From positions 25,185,501-25,249,500 of the forward strand of contig NC_065577.1 of assembly GCF_937616625.2 (NCBI RefSeq): a stretch of DNA of 64,000 nt, given 5' to 3'. Position numbers and translations under genes: made by a program. Below are positions 1 to 12,240 of the stretch, piece by piece. Every line of letters begins with the position of its first letter. Position 1 is the first letter of the stretch. The notes under the pieces were generated by a model, which was not told where the DNA came from, did not search any database, and was given only the letters and a program-made list of their open reading frames with translations. This stretch comes from Mercurialis annua. Taxonomy: Eukaryota > Streptophyta > Magnoliopsida > Malpighiales > Euphorbiaceae.

Positions 1-184
1 TTTTTTTCATGTGAAAAATGACCCTATAATAACAGTAAGTCGTTGTCATTTAAGTTAATGAAAGGAGCTTATAAAGCAAATAATCCTACTTTAATAGAAC
101 ATATACCATTACAATCTGTCAAACAAAAGCACAAATATACGCAAATATGTATTTTACTTATTCCGAAAATAAATAATTATAAAC

Positions 185-660
185 CGTTTGCGTTGCCAAA
201 TTCATCCACTAGGCACCCCGTCGATAAAAAAGGTAAACATGGATTACCCCAAGCGGACGCCGGGAACACCAGGTGTGCCTGTACTCGTTTTTTTTATCGA
301 ACTCTTTAAAAATAAGAAAAATGGATATATACGGATACAGGCACTTGTACATTTTTTATCCGTGTGATAGCCGCCACGATATGGTGTAGATTTCAACTTG
401 ACTCTGCACACGGAGTGGCTTCATGGGACGTCTAGGGAAGAATCCGGGACTCAGGATTAATTTTTTGGAAAGAAGTTTTTAACTAAATATGTATATTTAA
501 AAAACAATGATGTCTTATGAATACCTTGCTATTCAGTTCGGGACATTTCTATAAAAAATCATTTTGTCGAAATTGATAAATGTAAAAAAGTATAAGGAAA
601 TGTAGCAGCTAGACTATGAATATCTGATAGATACGTTTTTCAACTTGACTCTGCACACGC
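185..660. repeat. Copy of the local dispersed repeat (modules E' and F)
   Basis: This stretch matches, with small differences, 34.68-35.13 kb and 39.87-40.32 kb, which lie inside the 5.2-kb tandem units. Landmarks are the 'gactctgcacac' motif, 'cgggaacaccaggtgtgcctg' type text near 260 and 'gaagtttttaact' near 470. It is non-coding as far as can be seen. The short open frame across its left part is not recognised. Confidence 0.75.
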
Positions 661-2075
661 ATGGGAACATCCTAATATTATTATCATTTAGTTAGAATAT
701 GTAGAATTAGGAATTAGTTAGAAAAATACCCCGAATTTTTCTTTTGTGATAGATTTGAAACAAAATGAAAGGTCGTGCCTTTAAAGGTCAACTTTTAAAG
801 GTCGTGATTACGTGTTAAGGTCATGATTGTTGAAAGAATTAACCCAATAAATGTTCTATGCGGTAGATATAAGAAGCATACAGGAAATATTCAAATGTAT
901 TTCAGACATTAACTATAACAATTTTTTTAGAGATGTTGTATCTATTGGAACAACGATTTGACAAACTATGGGTAGTTGATATAGTCATTATAGAACTAAA
1001 TATTCTGAAGCACGGATTGAGTGAACTAGAAGGTGAAAAGTTCCTGAAAATTTAGCAATCACTTTTTCCATTTTGTTTTTGCCAGACCTTCCATTTCTTT
1101 TTACTTCCTATCTTTTTGGAAGCAAAGTGTGAATATATATAGAATAACCAGTAAATAAATCAAATTGACTGGAATTAGTGGTGATACATATATTATTATT
1201 GGTCTAATGTTAGTGGAATTTGTAATATATTTATTTAATGCACAATTGAATGCAACAACCGCTTCGCAAATTCAAGTAAAAAAAAAAGTCACCGATCTAT
1301 GAAAAAACAACACTACAGTAGACATAGATTTTATTTAGCGTTTAGGGTCTAGTATGTAATTCGAAAAAACATTGGGTAACAAACTACAATATACAAATCT
1401 CCATGTAATTATAAAATATTCTAGTAGTAGATATAGATGCATATTAATGAGATAATACGACTTTGAAAGTACTCTATCAACTAGTTAATTAGTTTCTCGT
1501 TGACACATTTTCTATTATATAGAACAAATTTAATCTTCCTTCTTTTCTTTTATTATTGTATTTTGACAACGATTTATTATATGTATTTTTGTATTTTATT
1601 ATGCACGGAGTGTTTGGTTTTGAAGGTCTAACCATTAGTCAGTATATGACATCTAGCAGATTATAGCCGATGGTTTTACAATATGCGTCCATCATGCTTT
1701 CTCGCCTGCCAAGGACTTTCGGCGGCCCATCAAACAATATATGGAATAATACGTAGATATATATTTCTAAATCCGCCCATTTCCGTTTATATCCATTTTG
1801 CTTTCACTCCAATATCTACGCTTTCAAAAGTTTATAAAGGTGCCTCAACTCTAAACATACATATTAGTTAAATATCATATACAAGATTGTAATAAAAGTG
1901 CGGTACAAATTAGAACGCACTGTCCATACAGAAGGGAAATTATTAGGAAGAAAACGGTAATCAAAATGAACTTTACTAACAATCAGTTAACTCCATTTCT
2001 TCACAATTACTATAATTCATGCACTTCACGCAACATAAAAGTATTTATTAAAAAACATTAACATAAACCAGACAA
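661..2075. other. AT-rich intergenic stretch without a gene
   Basis: No recognisable gene was seen on either strand. It contains two short scraps of the local repeat family in reverse orientation: one near 1200-1255 (match to 'ggtctaatgttagtggaatt') and one near 1640-1680 (match to the 36.24-kb segment with 'atctgctagatgtcatc'). Confidence 0.5.
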
Positions 2076-2475
2076 TCATCGGCCTCTAAACAGTCCACGC
2101 ACATATTTAACTTCACGGATGCAACTACATTCCCGGCAGCTAATCTCGTCAAAATAAAGATCCAAAGGCTCCAACCCTTCTTTTTTTTTCGTGTTGATTT
2201 CTCATTGGACAAGTATTGGGTCTTTCTTCCAATTTTACACTACCCAACCAGATGTTACGTAAAATATCTCCCAGTTTCATTCTACTCTCTGTTAGCTTTT
2301 TCGTCTTCATCACAAGATCAATTAATTCCATCCCCTCTTCTTGTTTGCACTTATCCTCTCAACATAGCAAAATAATTCCTAGTATGTATGAAGCTTTATA
2401 ATGTCCAACTCCTGCCGCTCTCCGTAGACATGTTAGACCCTGTTCAGGTTTAGGGTTCCATTCAAAATATTTCAT
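2076..2475 (-). pseudogene. F-box At2g35280-like / Sel1-like protein remnant
   Basis: The reverse strand encodes the conserved C-terminal half of the plant F-box family typified by At2g35280. Visible blocks are EQGLTCLRRAAGVGHYKASY, then ILGIILLC, then KQEEGMELIDLV, then a Trp/Pro/Cys-rich segment (IWLGSVKLEERPNTC) and a Cys cluster ISCRECSCIREV before the stop. In the family this region follows the F-box and is thought to work in SCF-type ubiquitin ligases. The copy is broken: an in-frame TGA follows ILLC, and a length change in an A9 run near 2185 shifts the frame so that the Cys cluster reads in another frame. The N-terminal F-box is not present. Family assignment is from recognised motif order; pseudogene status is seen directly. 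Confidence 0.6.
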
Positions 2476-2515
2476 CTGCCATAGGAAGGAACAAAAAGTT
2501 TATATATACATACAA

Positions 2516-2521
<6 letters not shown>

Positions 2522-2551
<30 letters not shown>
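2522..2551. repeat. (TA)n microsatellite
   Basis: An uninterrupted run of about 15 TA dinucleotides. Confidence 0.95.
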
Positions 2552-2559
<8 letters not shown>

Positions 2560-3599
2560 TTTTGTATAACCATTAATTAACATTAATGAAAATGCATACC
2601 ACTCCTTCTCTATATAAGGATTCTGAATTCTCATTCAACCTACATTTCTCTAACAAGGTTAACTTTGTTTCCGTCATACCCCATGAACTAATTGGAAATT
2701 TTTCTAACGATATGGCTCTATATACCATCTCATTTTCAGCCGCTTCATATAATCCTTTGCAACTGTATAATCATTAACACGTCATTCGTAACACCACAAG
2801 CAAGTGTCAAAAATAAAACAATATGTAAATTTATCTTCCTTTGACGCGTAATAAATCAGCCAAACTTGATGCCGCAACGCTAAATTAAAATTTTTATGAT
2901 CAGCTCATAAGGCAGATTCAACAAAGACAGTTCCGCCAGTATGGAATAAACTAGGTCTATGCCAAAGCGTAGCGTGGATAAAAGTTAAGAAGATAAAATA
3001 ATTTAAAAGTTATGATAAAACTATTGAAAAACACTACTATTTATAGAAATAAACGGGGAAAGAAATGAAGAGACGCGTTTCGTCATTTTCCTTGCCAGAA
3101 AATCAATTTTGTTTTTTGCCAAATATTCGAAAATTGAAAATTAAAAAAGTAGTTTAATGACCACCCAAATAAACCACAAATTTGTTTTTTTTTAAATATT
3201 AGCTTAATGTTGTTGCTTGAATTTATTTATATATTTGCTTTATTTAGTAAATTAAATTATTGTCGAATTTTTGAATCATATTTTGATAATACTGATAGGG
3301 GAGCGTGTTAAGGTGTTAGCCTTTTTAGGAGTCACTTATAAAACTTATAACAATTACATTTACATGTTCACTTTTATATTTTTACTCATTTAATTTCTTC
3401 CCTAACATAATTTGAAACCATTTATTATCTTAGTTATATATTTAATTTGACTCACGTTACTACAACATTTGTTTAATTAATTTTTTAACTTAAAAATATA
3501 AATAAAATTCATTAAAATAGATAATTTATAAAATAATTAGTTAAAAAAATAATAATTTTATTTAATAAATTTGATTAAAAAATTAAGTGAAAATTAGAT

Positions 3600-3821
3600 A
3601 ATTATATGCAACGCACGGGCCTAACGCTATTATTATTATTATTATTATTATATACTGTATAAAGCATTCCCATGGATTGACAAGTGCCGCATTACCTATT
3701 GAAATTAAAAAGGTATACAATGCTTTCAAATAAAAAATAAGTTCTACTAAATAATTTTTTTACAACTTAATAAAAAAATAAAATTAGATAAATATCGTGC
3801 AACGCACGGGTTAAAGCTAGT
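3600..3821 (+). mobile_element. Two Helitron-like 3' termini in series
   Basis: The segment ends with a CGTGC-AAC-GCACG hairpin, nine bases and CTAG followed by T at 3817-3821, which is the structure of a Helitron 3' end. A second, decayed version (TGC-AAC-GCA, then CTAT) ends near 3630. Between them a start like 'tatactgtataaagc' near 3651 resembles the 5' end of the Helitron at 29.8-31.6 kb, which would make 3649-3820 a 170-bp non-autonomous copy whose 5' TC has decayed to TA. An (ATT)n run lies at the junction. The preceding part, 2780-3600, is AT-rich with no gene. Confidence 0.5.
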
Positions 3822-4115
3822 TTTTAAACTAAAAAGTGTCGAATTATAGCATTATCTATTATTGTAACATTCATTCAAATTTAATTTACAATGTAAACAG
3901 AATATTAATTTTAATTTACAAATAAAGTGAATATATTTTCGAACAAAAAACACGATATCCGCTTAATAAAGAGAAAAAAATGTAAATATCTTGTATGAAT
4001 AAATATAATATTAAAGACAAAAATATTACTAAAAACCCATTAACAATAATAAAATTAAAATTAATGTTTTAAGACAGGTGGAAACTATGAGAATACTTTA
4101 TATGGTGATACAAAG

Positions 4116-6759
4116 CTATCCCCCATTGGGAGCATTTAGGAAGCTGAAGCCCTCCGAAAGAAAAGGCATTCTGGATTCCGGCAGGGCCAAAGGTTGAGAA
4201 GCTAAGTCCAAAGACAGAGGAGGAAGGCTCGTATGACTAACTGGAACCGAAGAAGCGGGAGGAACCGACAAAGGCACACTGGCAGGAGGCGGCGCGGGTT
4301 GCTTATGTTGTGCTAACAAACGCTGAGCCTCATCCTTCAATGCACTAGCATCGACATCCAGGAAAGAAGTATCCCAACAAGGATGAAGAGCCAAATAGTT
4401 ATCGCGAATAGCCTTTCGGTGCAATCTCAATATCCGAGAGACAAGGAAATGATAATCCCCTAAACTATCGTCCACTTCAGCTTTGGCAGCCTTGAGCCGA
4501 CTTAATTCAGCTCGCAGAGCGATGTTATCCTTCCGCTGAAGGTCCTGTTCAATCAGAGCTTCTTTCACTTGAACATTAGCAAACTTGTTGTCCGCCTGCA
4601 CAGCCACCAGCTGACACTCCTTGGCAACGTACATCTGTTGAGCAACGCGCACACCATCAATAACGTTGAGGTGACCTTGGCAGATGGAGTCATAAAGGTC
4701 ATCACCCTCTAAGTGGTGGTAAAGAGAGGGAGGCTCCATCATCCCAATAAAGTCACGAACTTGGTGAAGAACACCCAAATCATTACGGCTGCAACCGAAT
4801 GGGAGGATCAGGTGAGAACCAGGGTGAATAACAACGTCAGGAAAAGCTACTACCTCCCTCTCATCTGCCTGGGAAGAAGAAGTAGCTGAAGCAGCCAAAG
4901 GGCCCGGAGAGCTCCCAGAGACACAAACCCGGGAGGAAGGACTAGACAACAAACCCAAAGGAACTGACCCTACCTCAGCACGAGTAGCCGGTGAAGGCAC
5001 AATGGTGGGCGGACACCCGGAAGAAGCTGTAAAAGCAACGCCCGCCACTCCCAATGGGGTGGTAGAAGGAATGGAAACATGTGGAGGAGACACAGTGACA
5101 GGCTTCTTTTTTAGCGGAAGCTTCGAGTCACCATTACGGACACGCTTTGGAGGAACAATGGAAGACTCAGTTAAAAGCAGAGCGGTATGAGCAGTAAAGC
5201 AACCTACCAAAGCCGATATAAAATCAGCAACACAACAACTACAAAAAAATAAACAATAAAGAATAACACCACCACACGAAACATACCAGTAGAGGGAAAA
5301 ACGACTACTTCCTTCTCAACTGCCTTGGAAGAAGAAAAAGCTGAAGCAGCCAAAGGGCCCGGAGAACTCCCAGAAACACCAAACCGAGAGGAAGGAGAGG
5401 ACAATGATACCAAAGGAATCGACTCTACCTCAGCACAAGAAGCCAGTGAAGGCACAATGGTGGGTGGACACCCCGAAGAAGCTGGAAGAGCAATGCCGGC
5501 CACTCCCAATGAGGTTGTAGAAGGAACGGAAACAGGTGGAGTTGTCACAGTGGCAGGCTTCTTTTTAGGCGGAAGCTCCGAGTCACCATTACGGACACGC
5601 TTCCGAGGAACAATGTTAGACTCAGTTAGAAGCGGAGAGGTACGAGCAGTGGAGAACCCTACCAAAGCTGACATAAAATCAGCAACACAACAACAGCAAA
5701 AAATAAATAAATAAAGAACACCACCACCACCACACGAAACATACCAGTAGAAGGAAAAACGTCAGGAAAAGCGACTACTGCCGCCTCAACTGCATTGGCT
5801 GAAGCAGTTTAAGGGCCCGGAGAACTCCCAGGAACACCAACCCGGGAGGAAGGAGAGGACAGCGATACCAAAGGAACCGACGCTACTTCAGCACGAGAAG
5901 CAGGTGAAGCCACAATGGTGCGCGGATGCCCGGAAGAAGCAGGAAGAGCAACGCCTGTCACTCCCAATAGGGTGGTAGAATTAGTGGAGCAACCTACCAA
6001 AGCCGACATAAATTAACAACACAACAACAACAAAAAAAATAATAACACCACAGGAAACATACCAGTAGAAGGAACAACATCCGGCGGAACATGGGCCACC
6101 GGGGTGGCACGCCTCCACAGATAGTGGCTGATTAAGTCAGCATATGTCTGGGACCCCTCTTTATAAGTCTTACTGATACGATCCATCAAAGCTTTCTCTT
6201 CTGTCGGTATCACATATGGGTCTCGGGGGTTGATATGTGAACGTCAACGTGCAGGCCCAAAGGAACAGGAAGGGTGAGAAATGATAAAACACTTGTCCTT
6301 CCAATCCTTTAAAGAATCTGAAATGTCTCCAAACTTATACCCGGAACGGAAACCCAAGGAAATGAACGGAATGTTCTTACGGCGATAAGGAGAGAGCATC
6401 CAGTAATGAATACGAGCAACGGACAACTGCTCTTGATGCAGACAGTAAAGCGACTGCATGCCTATAAAATGGCGGATGGCGTTGGGATGCAATTGAGAAA
6501 AAGCAATACCCCAACTGTCCAGAAAGCGGAGCAGCAGTTCATCCAAAGGAAAACGGAGACCAGCCATTAGTTGTTCCTTAAAGACAAACGATTGACCAGG
6601 AGGAAGGCGAGAGTCCGCAAAATGACCATCTGTTGGAAGATAAAGAAGATAGTCGTCAGGGATGCCATAGGTCTGCCGCAGAGAAACCAGTGACTCCTGA
6701 GTCAGGGAGCAACGCGACTTCTTTAATGAATCGACAGCCTTCGAGTAACCTTCAGCCAT
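4116..6759 (-). pseudogene. Gypsy-type Transposase_28-like gene, four exons, nonsense-mutated
   Basis: The predicted exons are 6759-6063, 5993-5745, 5667-5287 and 5203-4116; introns are 69, 77 and 83 bp with GT..AG ends and matching phase 1. Exon 1 starts MAEGYSKAVDSL and carries the block typical of the 'putative gypsy type transposon' family (PF04195): LPPGQSFVFKEQL, AGLRFPLDELLLRFLDSWGI, FSQLHPNAIRHFIG. The middle exons are Ser/Pro/Val-rich linkers with a basic patch (RKRVRNGDSELPPKKK). The last exon holds a predicted coiled coil (about 170 residues in) and a Pro-rich tail. The function of this plant family is unknown; it is linked to retroelement gag-like proteins, but no pol gene or LTR lies nearby. 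An in-frame TGA at 6246-6244 (CGTTGACGT, probably from CGA by CpG transition) cuts the frame at codon 172, and the first linker exon has a TAA. Skipping that exon would leave only the TGA. Confidence 0.72.
4800..5998 (-). repeat. Tandem triplication of the linker exon and its intron
   Basis: Three head-to-tail copies of the Ser/Pro-rich exon lie at 5993-5745, 5667-5287 and 5203 to about 4800. Each is preceded by nearly the same short intron ('cttctactg' then 'gtatgtttc', ending near 'tttggtag'). The first copy has lost the RKRVRNGDS-PPKKK part and gained a TAA where the others read PLAASA. Only the 5667 copy keeps an extra upstream AG acceptor; the others would use the TAG nine bases later, which keeps the same phase. 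Confidence 0.8.
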
Positions 6760-6900
6760 GATGAAAGAAAAAAGGAGGAAAAAAAAGCAAAAAGCAGAAA
6801 GAAAATTTAGGCAAAAACATTGAAAACAAAAAGGATACGGAATATAGCAGGCTGTCAGAAACCGAACCAACGATCCGGCCCACTAAAGCCCGCTTCGCAA

Positions 6901-6962
6901 CTTGATATGCTAGCATGTTAATCTCCTGCAACTTCATATGCTGGCATGTTAATCTCCTGCCA
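6901..6962. repeat. 31-bp direct repeat, two copies
   Basis: Two adjacent copies of a 31-bp unit (6901-6931 and 6932-6962) share 'atgctggcatgttaatctcc' apart from a few substitutions. They sit about 140 bp upstream of the Transposase_28-like start codon, so they may lie in its promoter. Confidence 0.8.
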
Positions 6963-7159
6963 CCTCATAGACTTAAAATAATTTTTAATTTAACCACACA
7001 ACTAGCAGTACCGCCCAAACCCATTTTGTTTACAGCAAATCTTTTACCACCACGACCACCATCTCTTCTTAACCACTAAACCCATAATCAATCTTTCCCT
7101 GCATTATAATAAGAGCATAAAAACTTTCCATTGGAGTAAAAGTCTTCGTAATTTTTAAG

Positions 7160-7491
7160 ATTGTACTATATAGAAAGAGTCTTCATTCAAGTGTGTTTTT
7201 GGGAATTGTTTAGAAAACTTCACGAATTTTCTCGTAGAACACGATTTGAAGGAAAATATTGTTCTGTGTATTTTCCAAGCCAATTTTAAACAAACACAAA
7301 GAGACACATATATCGTAAGGCAACGACCAAACATAAGAGATACATCTCGTGCGGCAATGGCCAAGAAATACACATTTAGGGAAACAACGGCCAAGTAAAG
7401 CATAAATACGAGGGCAAAGGCCAAGCCAAAAAAAAGGAAAATTTTACTGCAAAAATATTTGTGCAGCACAATAGGAGGCCACACTCCCCAA
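7160..7491 (-). repeat. Shared 3' region with 30-bp repeats around GAGATATGTATCTC
   Basis: Read on the reverse strand this follows the stop codon of the DUF1985 gene. It begins 'ttggggagtgtggcctcc' and then has four diverged units of about 30-34 bp, each opening TTGGCC(G/A)TTGCC and closing with an ATGTATCTC-like arm that can fold back on GAGAT. The same opening block and the same repeat unit occur downstream of the histone-tail gene at 52.48-52.69 kb on the other strand. It could be a shared 3' UTR or the terminal part of a transposon. An open frame of 133 codons across it is probably incidental. Confidence 0.6.
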
Positions 7492-10280
7492 CTAAAGTAT
7501 ATATTCACCGGGGGTGCCAAGAATATAAAACCATGATTTATTATCAACCCTCTCAATTCGGAAATTGAAAGTTGGATCCAACATCAAATCATGAACAGAA
7601 GAATACATGCTATTATCTGAATTCCTGAAATCAAAATATTTTAAATAATTAAAAAACAACAAAAAAACTTAATACCATAAAAAAAATTACTGATTAATTA
7701 TTACCTCTTTCTATTTTTGTTGAGGCCCTCCTTCAGCCAATTCCTGAAACTTTTATATCTTGAAGGTTCAAGATTCTCCCGAACAGAATCAACAAACGGA
7801 TAGATGCCAGATATAAGCTGCTTACTGATGCTACATCGTGGACGTTTAGAAGAAGAATCATCTTCGATGATAGTAACAGGTACTACCTAGACAAATGATT
7901 CCAATAAATAATTATCAAAGAATGACGATCAGATATGCGGAGATACAACTGATCTATGATACATATGAATATTAGTCGCACACTTATTCGCAACAATTTT
8001 TACAAAAAAATCTTCTTTTACTACCTTCTTTACTTCCGTATCTTCTTCTTTCTGACCATCATCCTTTTCTGTTTCTTTTTCGACTCCCCTTGCATTCTCT
8101 TTGTCTTTGTCCTCTTCCTTTTTGTTTTCTTCTTTCTGTAGCAAGAGGTACTTATGACAGTGAGATATATATACATAGATAAACCACTGAATGATAACAA
8201 TATCTGCTCATTAATAACCTCTTGTTCTTCATTTGCTATGTGAAAATTTCGGATATTGTACAAGTTATGGTCCATCTTATAAATTTGTTGGCTCAGCTCT
8301 TCCAATACATGGTTTGTCTTATCAACTTTTTGGCTCAGCTTCTAATACATGGTTTGTCTTATCAACTTTTTGGCTAATATCTGTAAACATTTTAGCCTGT
8401 ACATTGTCTAATTTTGTGTTCAGCATCTTACTTTCTGGATACAAAAGATCAGTTTGATCATCACAGGAGCCATTAAACTCAAAATATTCCGCAGATTCGA
8501 CAAACAAATCATCAATGCCCAGTCGTATATTTTCGTCAGCGGATGGCGACAAATTATGTGGCTGAAGCTACAAAAAGCATACACCTTACATAAAAACCGT
8601 AAACTGCAAAAGGACAACAAAATCATATAAAATTTGAAAGACCACATACTTTACCAATTAAAACCAACCTTTTTCTTGCCGGCGTTGAACATATCAGTAA
8701 TTCTCTCCTTTGTTCCCGGATATTTCGTTGACCTCCAACTCAACATCCGCGGAATATGCTCTCCCTCTCTAAAGACACAATCCGACAAAAGGTGTTCGCA
8801 CCCTTACAGCACTCGTAAAACCAAACTTGTAGAGCATATGAAAATCCATACAGCCTATAATTCCATTTCCCCTCTGCTCGACGATGATTTCTAGCCAATC
8901 CTTCCGCCATTCTATTTTTCAAAGCACGAACAGTGGCTTCATAAGCATACTGTCCCTATGAATATGCATTATAGTCTCCATAATCAATGAAATCGATTAT
9001 GGGCCTTCCAACATAATTACCATGCTGCCCCGAAGAAATAAAACAATGAATCACATATAGGACCGCAAGCTTTACGGCATCTTCATTAGTGGCTTCCCCA
9101 GCATTTCCAATGAACACTTCAGAAACAGTTTTCCTATTCGGAACACCGACAGCTTCACTAATTTTTTGAAAATATCTTTCATACAATCCAACTCTTTTAT
9201 ATTTTTCTTAGTCGAAGGACATCGCCCTGGTGCCGTTGCATTTCAGTCCCGTAATCAAACAAAACTCGCGGATGCAAAATCGAAGTTGAACGCCAGCTAT
9301 ATCAAACCACATTTCAGTGGCAATTGGCTGCTTCAGTTCACGCAAAAGCAAGTTGTGGATAACTGGGGTTTGCAAATGGAATTCGGGCAATTCCAACAAA
9401 AACCCAAAACACGTCTCTTTGAACAATTTCTTTTGTTCAGCAGAAAGCGTCTCTGCAATTACCTTCAGAGGTTTAAAGTACAAATGTTTGGAAACGACAG
9501 CATTCAACAATTGGCGCTCATCGGGCTTCACAATAAGTGCCCAGTCCTAGAAAACAGGCAAAATAACTGGAGAAGTCATAAAATAAACCGGGTATATAAA
9601 ATACAAAGAGTCCATCGCTCTTCGCACCATTATATATGAATATGAACGCAAATATGAGCGCAAATCTACAGGATATCTACCTGTATATATATAAAAGATA
9701 ATTTTATAGAAAAATATGAAGGGAAAATATTCATTTATGCCGCTAAAGTTTGACTCGAAGATCAAATAAGCACTCAACTTTCGGAAAGGTTCAAGTATGC
9801 CCCAATAAAACGTGAACAACCAGGCCTCCCGATTTTGACAACCAAGCCTTCAACGTCTCATTTATGAGTCAAAATCGGGGCATATTTGAACTTTTCTCGA
9901 CGTCAGGGGCTTACTTTAAATAGAAAATTACAACGATTAAAAAATTGATGGAAAAAATGCCATCTTGTCTTGCATGCAACACGGCCGCTGCAAACTTTCC
10001 GATGAGTTTCAACAGATTTCGCCTTGATCAAGTTATCATTACCATAAAAACAAATTCTAAGGTATAATAGATTAAAGGAATTACCAGTGATTATCAACAC
10101 CAACTAATAACAATACTTCAGACAACTAAATATAGATAAAATTACCTTCGCTGCCCTCAAAATATCACTTGCGGACAACTTCTTCGAACGAGGTTGAAAC
10201 GAATAGTCATGGTCTACCCCATTATCACCATCCCTACTGGAAGAAAAAATATCTTGTTTACGTCTCTTTTTCTGCACCAT
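7492..10280 (-). pseudogene. DUF1985 gene (transposon-associated), multi-exon, broken
   Basis: Exon 1 (10280-10146) starts MVQKKRRKQDIF. A further exon lies near 10050-9917. The main exon (9546-8669) has the DUF1985 signature: LFKETCFGFLLELPEFHL, LLLRELK, then RFCIREFCLITGLKCNG. It continues through EDAVKLAVLYVIHCF to YRLYGFSYALQVWFYECC and IPRMLSW. Later exons (8567-8320, about 8300-8030, about 7880-7700, 7625-7492) give a coiled coil, a Lys/Glu-rich stretch and WFYILGTPGEYIL before TAG. In this family a Ulp1-type C48 protease domain normally follows; it is absent. Damage seen: TAA after RAMSFD, TAG at the Trp of the usual YPWG motif, a frameshift near 8775, and a 2-bp loss in a duplicated coiled-coil unit near 8330. 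These genes are usually carried by MULE-like transposons; that link is family knowledge. Confidence 0.72.
8300..8376 (-). repeat. 42-bp tandem duplication in the coiled-coil exon
   Basis: A unit coding for SQKVDKTNHVLEEL is present twice in tandem. The first copy has lost two bases (GAAGCTG instead of GAAGAGCTG), which shifts the frame. Restoring the pair in reading would simply continue the 14-residue heptad pattern. This is another exon-internal tandem duplication in the window. Confidence 0.75.
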
Positions 10281-10399
10281 TTTTACAGCGAAATTAAGTT
10301 GCTGGTTCGAAAAACCAAATTTCAAACAGCGATTGTTTTTTTTTTCCTTTTTTTGAAGCAAATCTGCAATGCAAAGTGCGAATTCGACTGGTTTCAACT

Positions 10400-12240
10400 T
10401 TCAATTACATGATCCGACGTGTCGTTTAAATACCCTCGAAGTAGGTAGTAAACGTGTTTTTCGGAAAACAAAAATAAACAATAACAGCAGTAAACGGTGA
10501 CGTTTAAATATAAATAGGCAGAGTTATACGTAATTCACTATTTGGACTTTGGAGTACTATTCATTACTATTTTATTATTTGGCTAAAGTACAATTTAATA
10601 ATCTTAGTTTGTTACACATTCATAGATAGAGGCTTAAATATATATATGATTTTACACATGAAAATATTATAATCATTTACTATATATTAATGAGACCAGT
10701 AAATTTATAATCATCTCTTTTCACTCGAACTTTAGTAAATTTATTAATGAGAAAATTTATTAATGATTAATATAAATTACTATAAATTAATGTAACCCAT
10801 TTGTACAAAAATAATATTCCAGTAACCGTTTTGTAACTTTTTATTGTTCGGTAACCAGTTTGTAAAAAAACTATACCTCGATAACCATTTTGTAACTTTT
10901 TATAATTCAATAACCATTTTATAAAAACACTATAGTTCGGTGACCTAAAAAATAATTAACCCCTACAATCACTACTATTCATACTAATAACGTCATGACG
11001 ATTCATCAACGAGATTAGAACCATACAATTTCTGCTTTCTCTTGAGGAACGATGGAATCGCATGAGCTTTTTCGCAGTTTTCAGAGCTGCCTGGCTCGGG
11101 CCCTTGGGAGATAAATATCAACGTAATACTATGACAATTGTAGAAATAATAACTAATTATTTGACCAATCACACTACGAGTGTGTAAGGCGTAAACTGAT
11201 ACTGGTATTTAAAAAAAATGGAAAAACGAGCAACTTACTTGTACTACTTAGCTTTTTGGATCTTATAATCTGCCGAAGATACAGTAAAGAGTTATTGTTT
11301 ATTTGTTTAAAAGGGTTGTTGGAAGGTAATTTCTCTTTGAACTATCCCCTACAAATTCACACAACTCTTTGTTTATCTCATCATTCTCATTTACATAATT
11401 ATTATCTCAATTTCAATCAAAATATAAAACCTTTTCTATTAATACTTCCAAAATACGTATATCGATAGGATGAGATATTATATGATCTTCCCGATCACTC
11501 ATTGATATTTGAAGAAGAATAATATATTATACGAATTTTTGTAAAGCAATTAAATGTATTGATGATATGTTTTCGAATATTCGTTAGATACGTCTTTCCA
11601 AACACAATTAACAAACTACAAGCGTGAACATCAAATTTGTATTATAGCAATACCGCTAACATATAGAGTTGAGGGAAGAAATAATGTTGTTCGTCCGTGT
11701 TCGAGACTCAAAGACGATGTAGTTAACTGCCAAAATCGTTAATTGCCAAAATTGTCACTATCTATATTATATCTACTCATATGATCACCTCCGAATTCGT
11801 AATCCAAATGTACCGTTCGTATGTCCAATTGATCAACTTAATAACCTGATATAATCAAAACAATAGCCCACTCCTTAAGAACCGTTTTCCAAAAAGAAAC
11901 AATTATTTTCTTTAATTGGTCAAATTCTAAAACTAGGACATGATTTTAAGGAGATCATATATTACTTAAGTTTCTAGATGGTATGTCTACAATGACATGT
12001 CTAAATGGATGTACCCCACTTTTCGCATTAAATTTAAATTTTATTTCTAAAAATAAAATAAAATATTAATCCTATTAATATAAGAGTTTTTTTTTAAAGG
12101 GAATATAAGAGTTAAATGCGTACATATCATGAAATATGTCATCTTTTTCAAACGTACTGAAACCCCGTTGTAAATCATCATAAACATATACTAGCGCCTA
12201 CGAAATGAGTCTTGAAAGATAGCATTTAACAACCACATCA
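10400..12240. other. AT-rich stretch without a recognised gene
   Basis: No gene was identified. Three loosely repeated 60-bp lines ('cgataaccattttgtaac') lie near 10800-10945. Near 11650-11718 a short open piece reads ELREEIMLFVRVRDSK and resembles the better preserved exon at 57.25-57.39 kb (EEEIELFIRVRDY). A short open frame at 11048-11110 is not recognised. Confidence 0.45.

Noticed and set aside
7155..7556. Reverse-strand hydrophobic frame of 133 codons as a membrane protein
   Set aside because: Most of it runs through the 3' repeat behind the DUF1985 stop codon; hydrophobicity comes from T-rich repeats.
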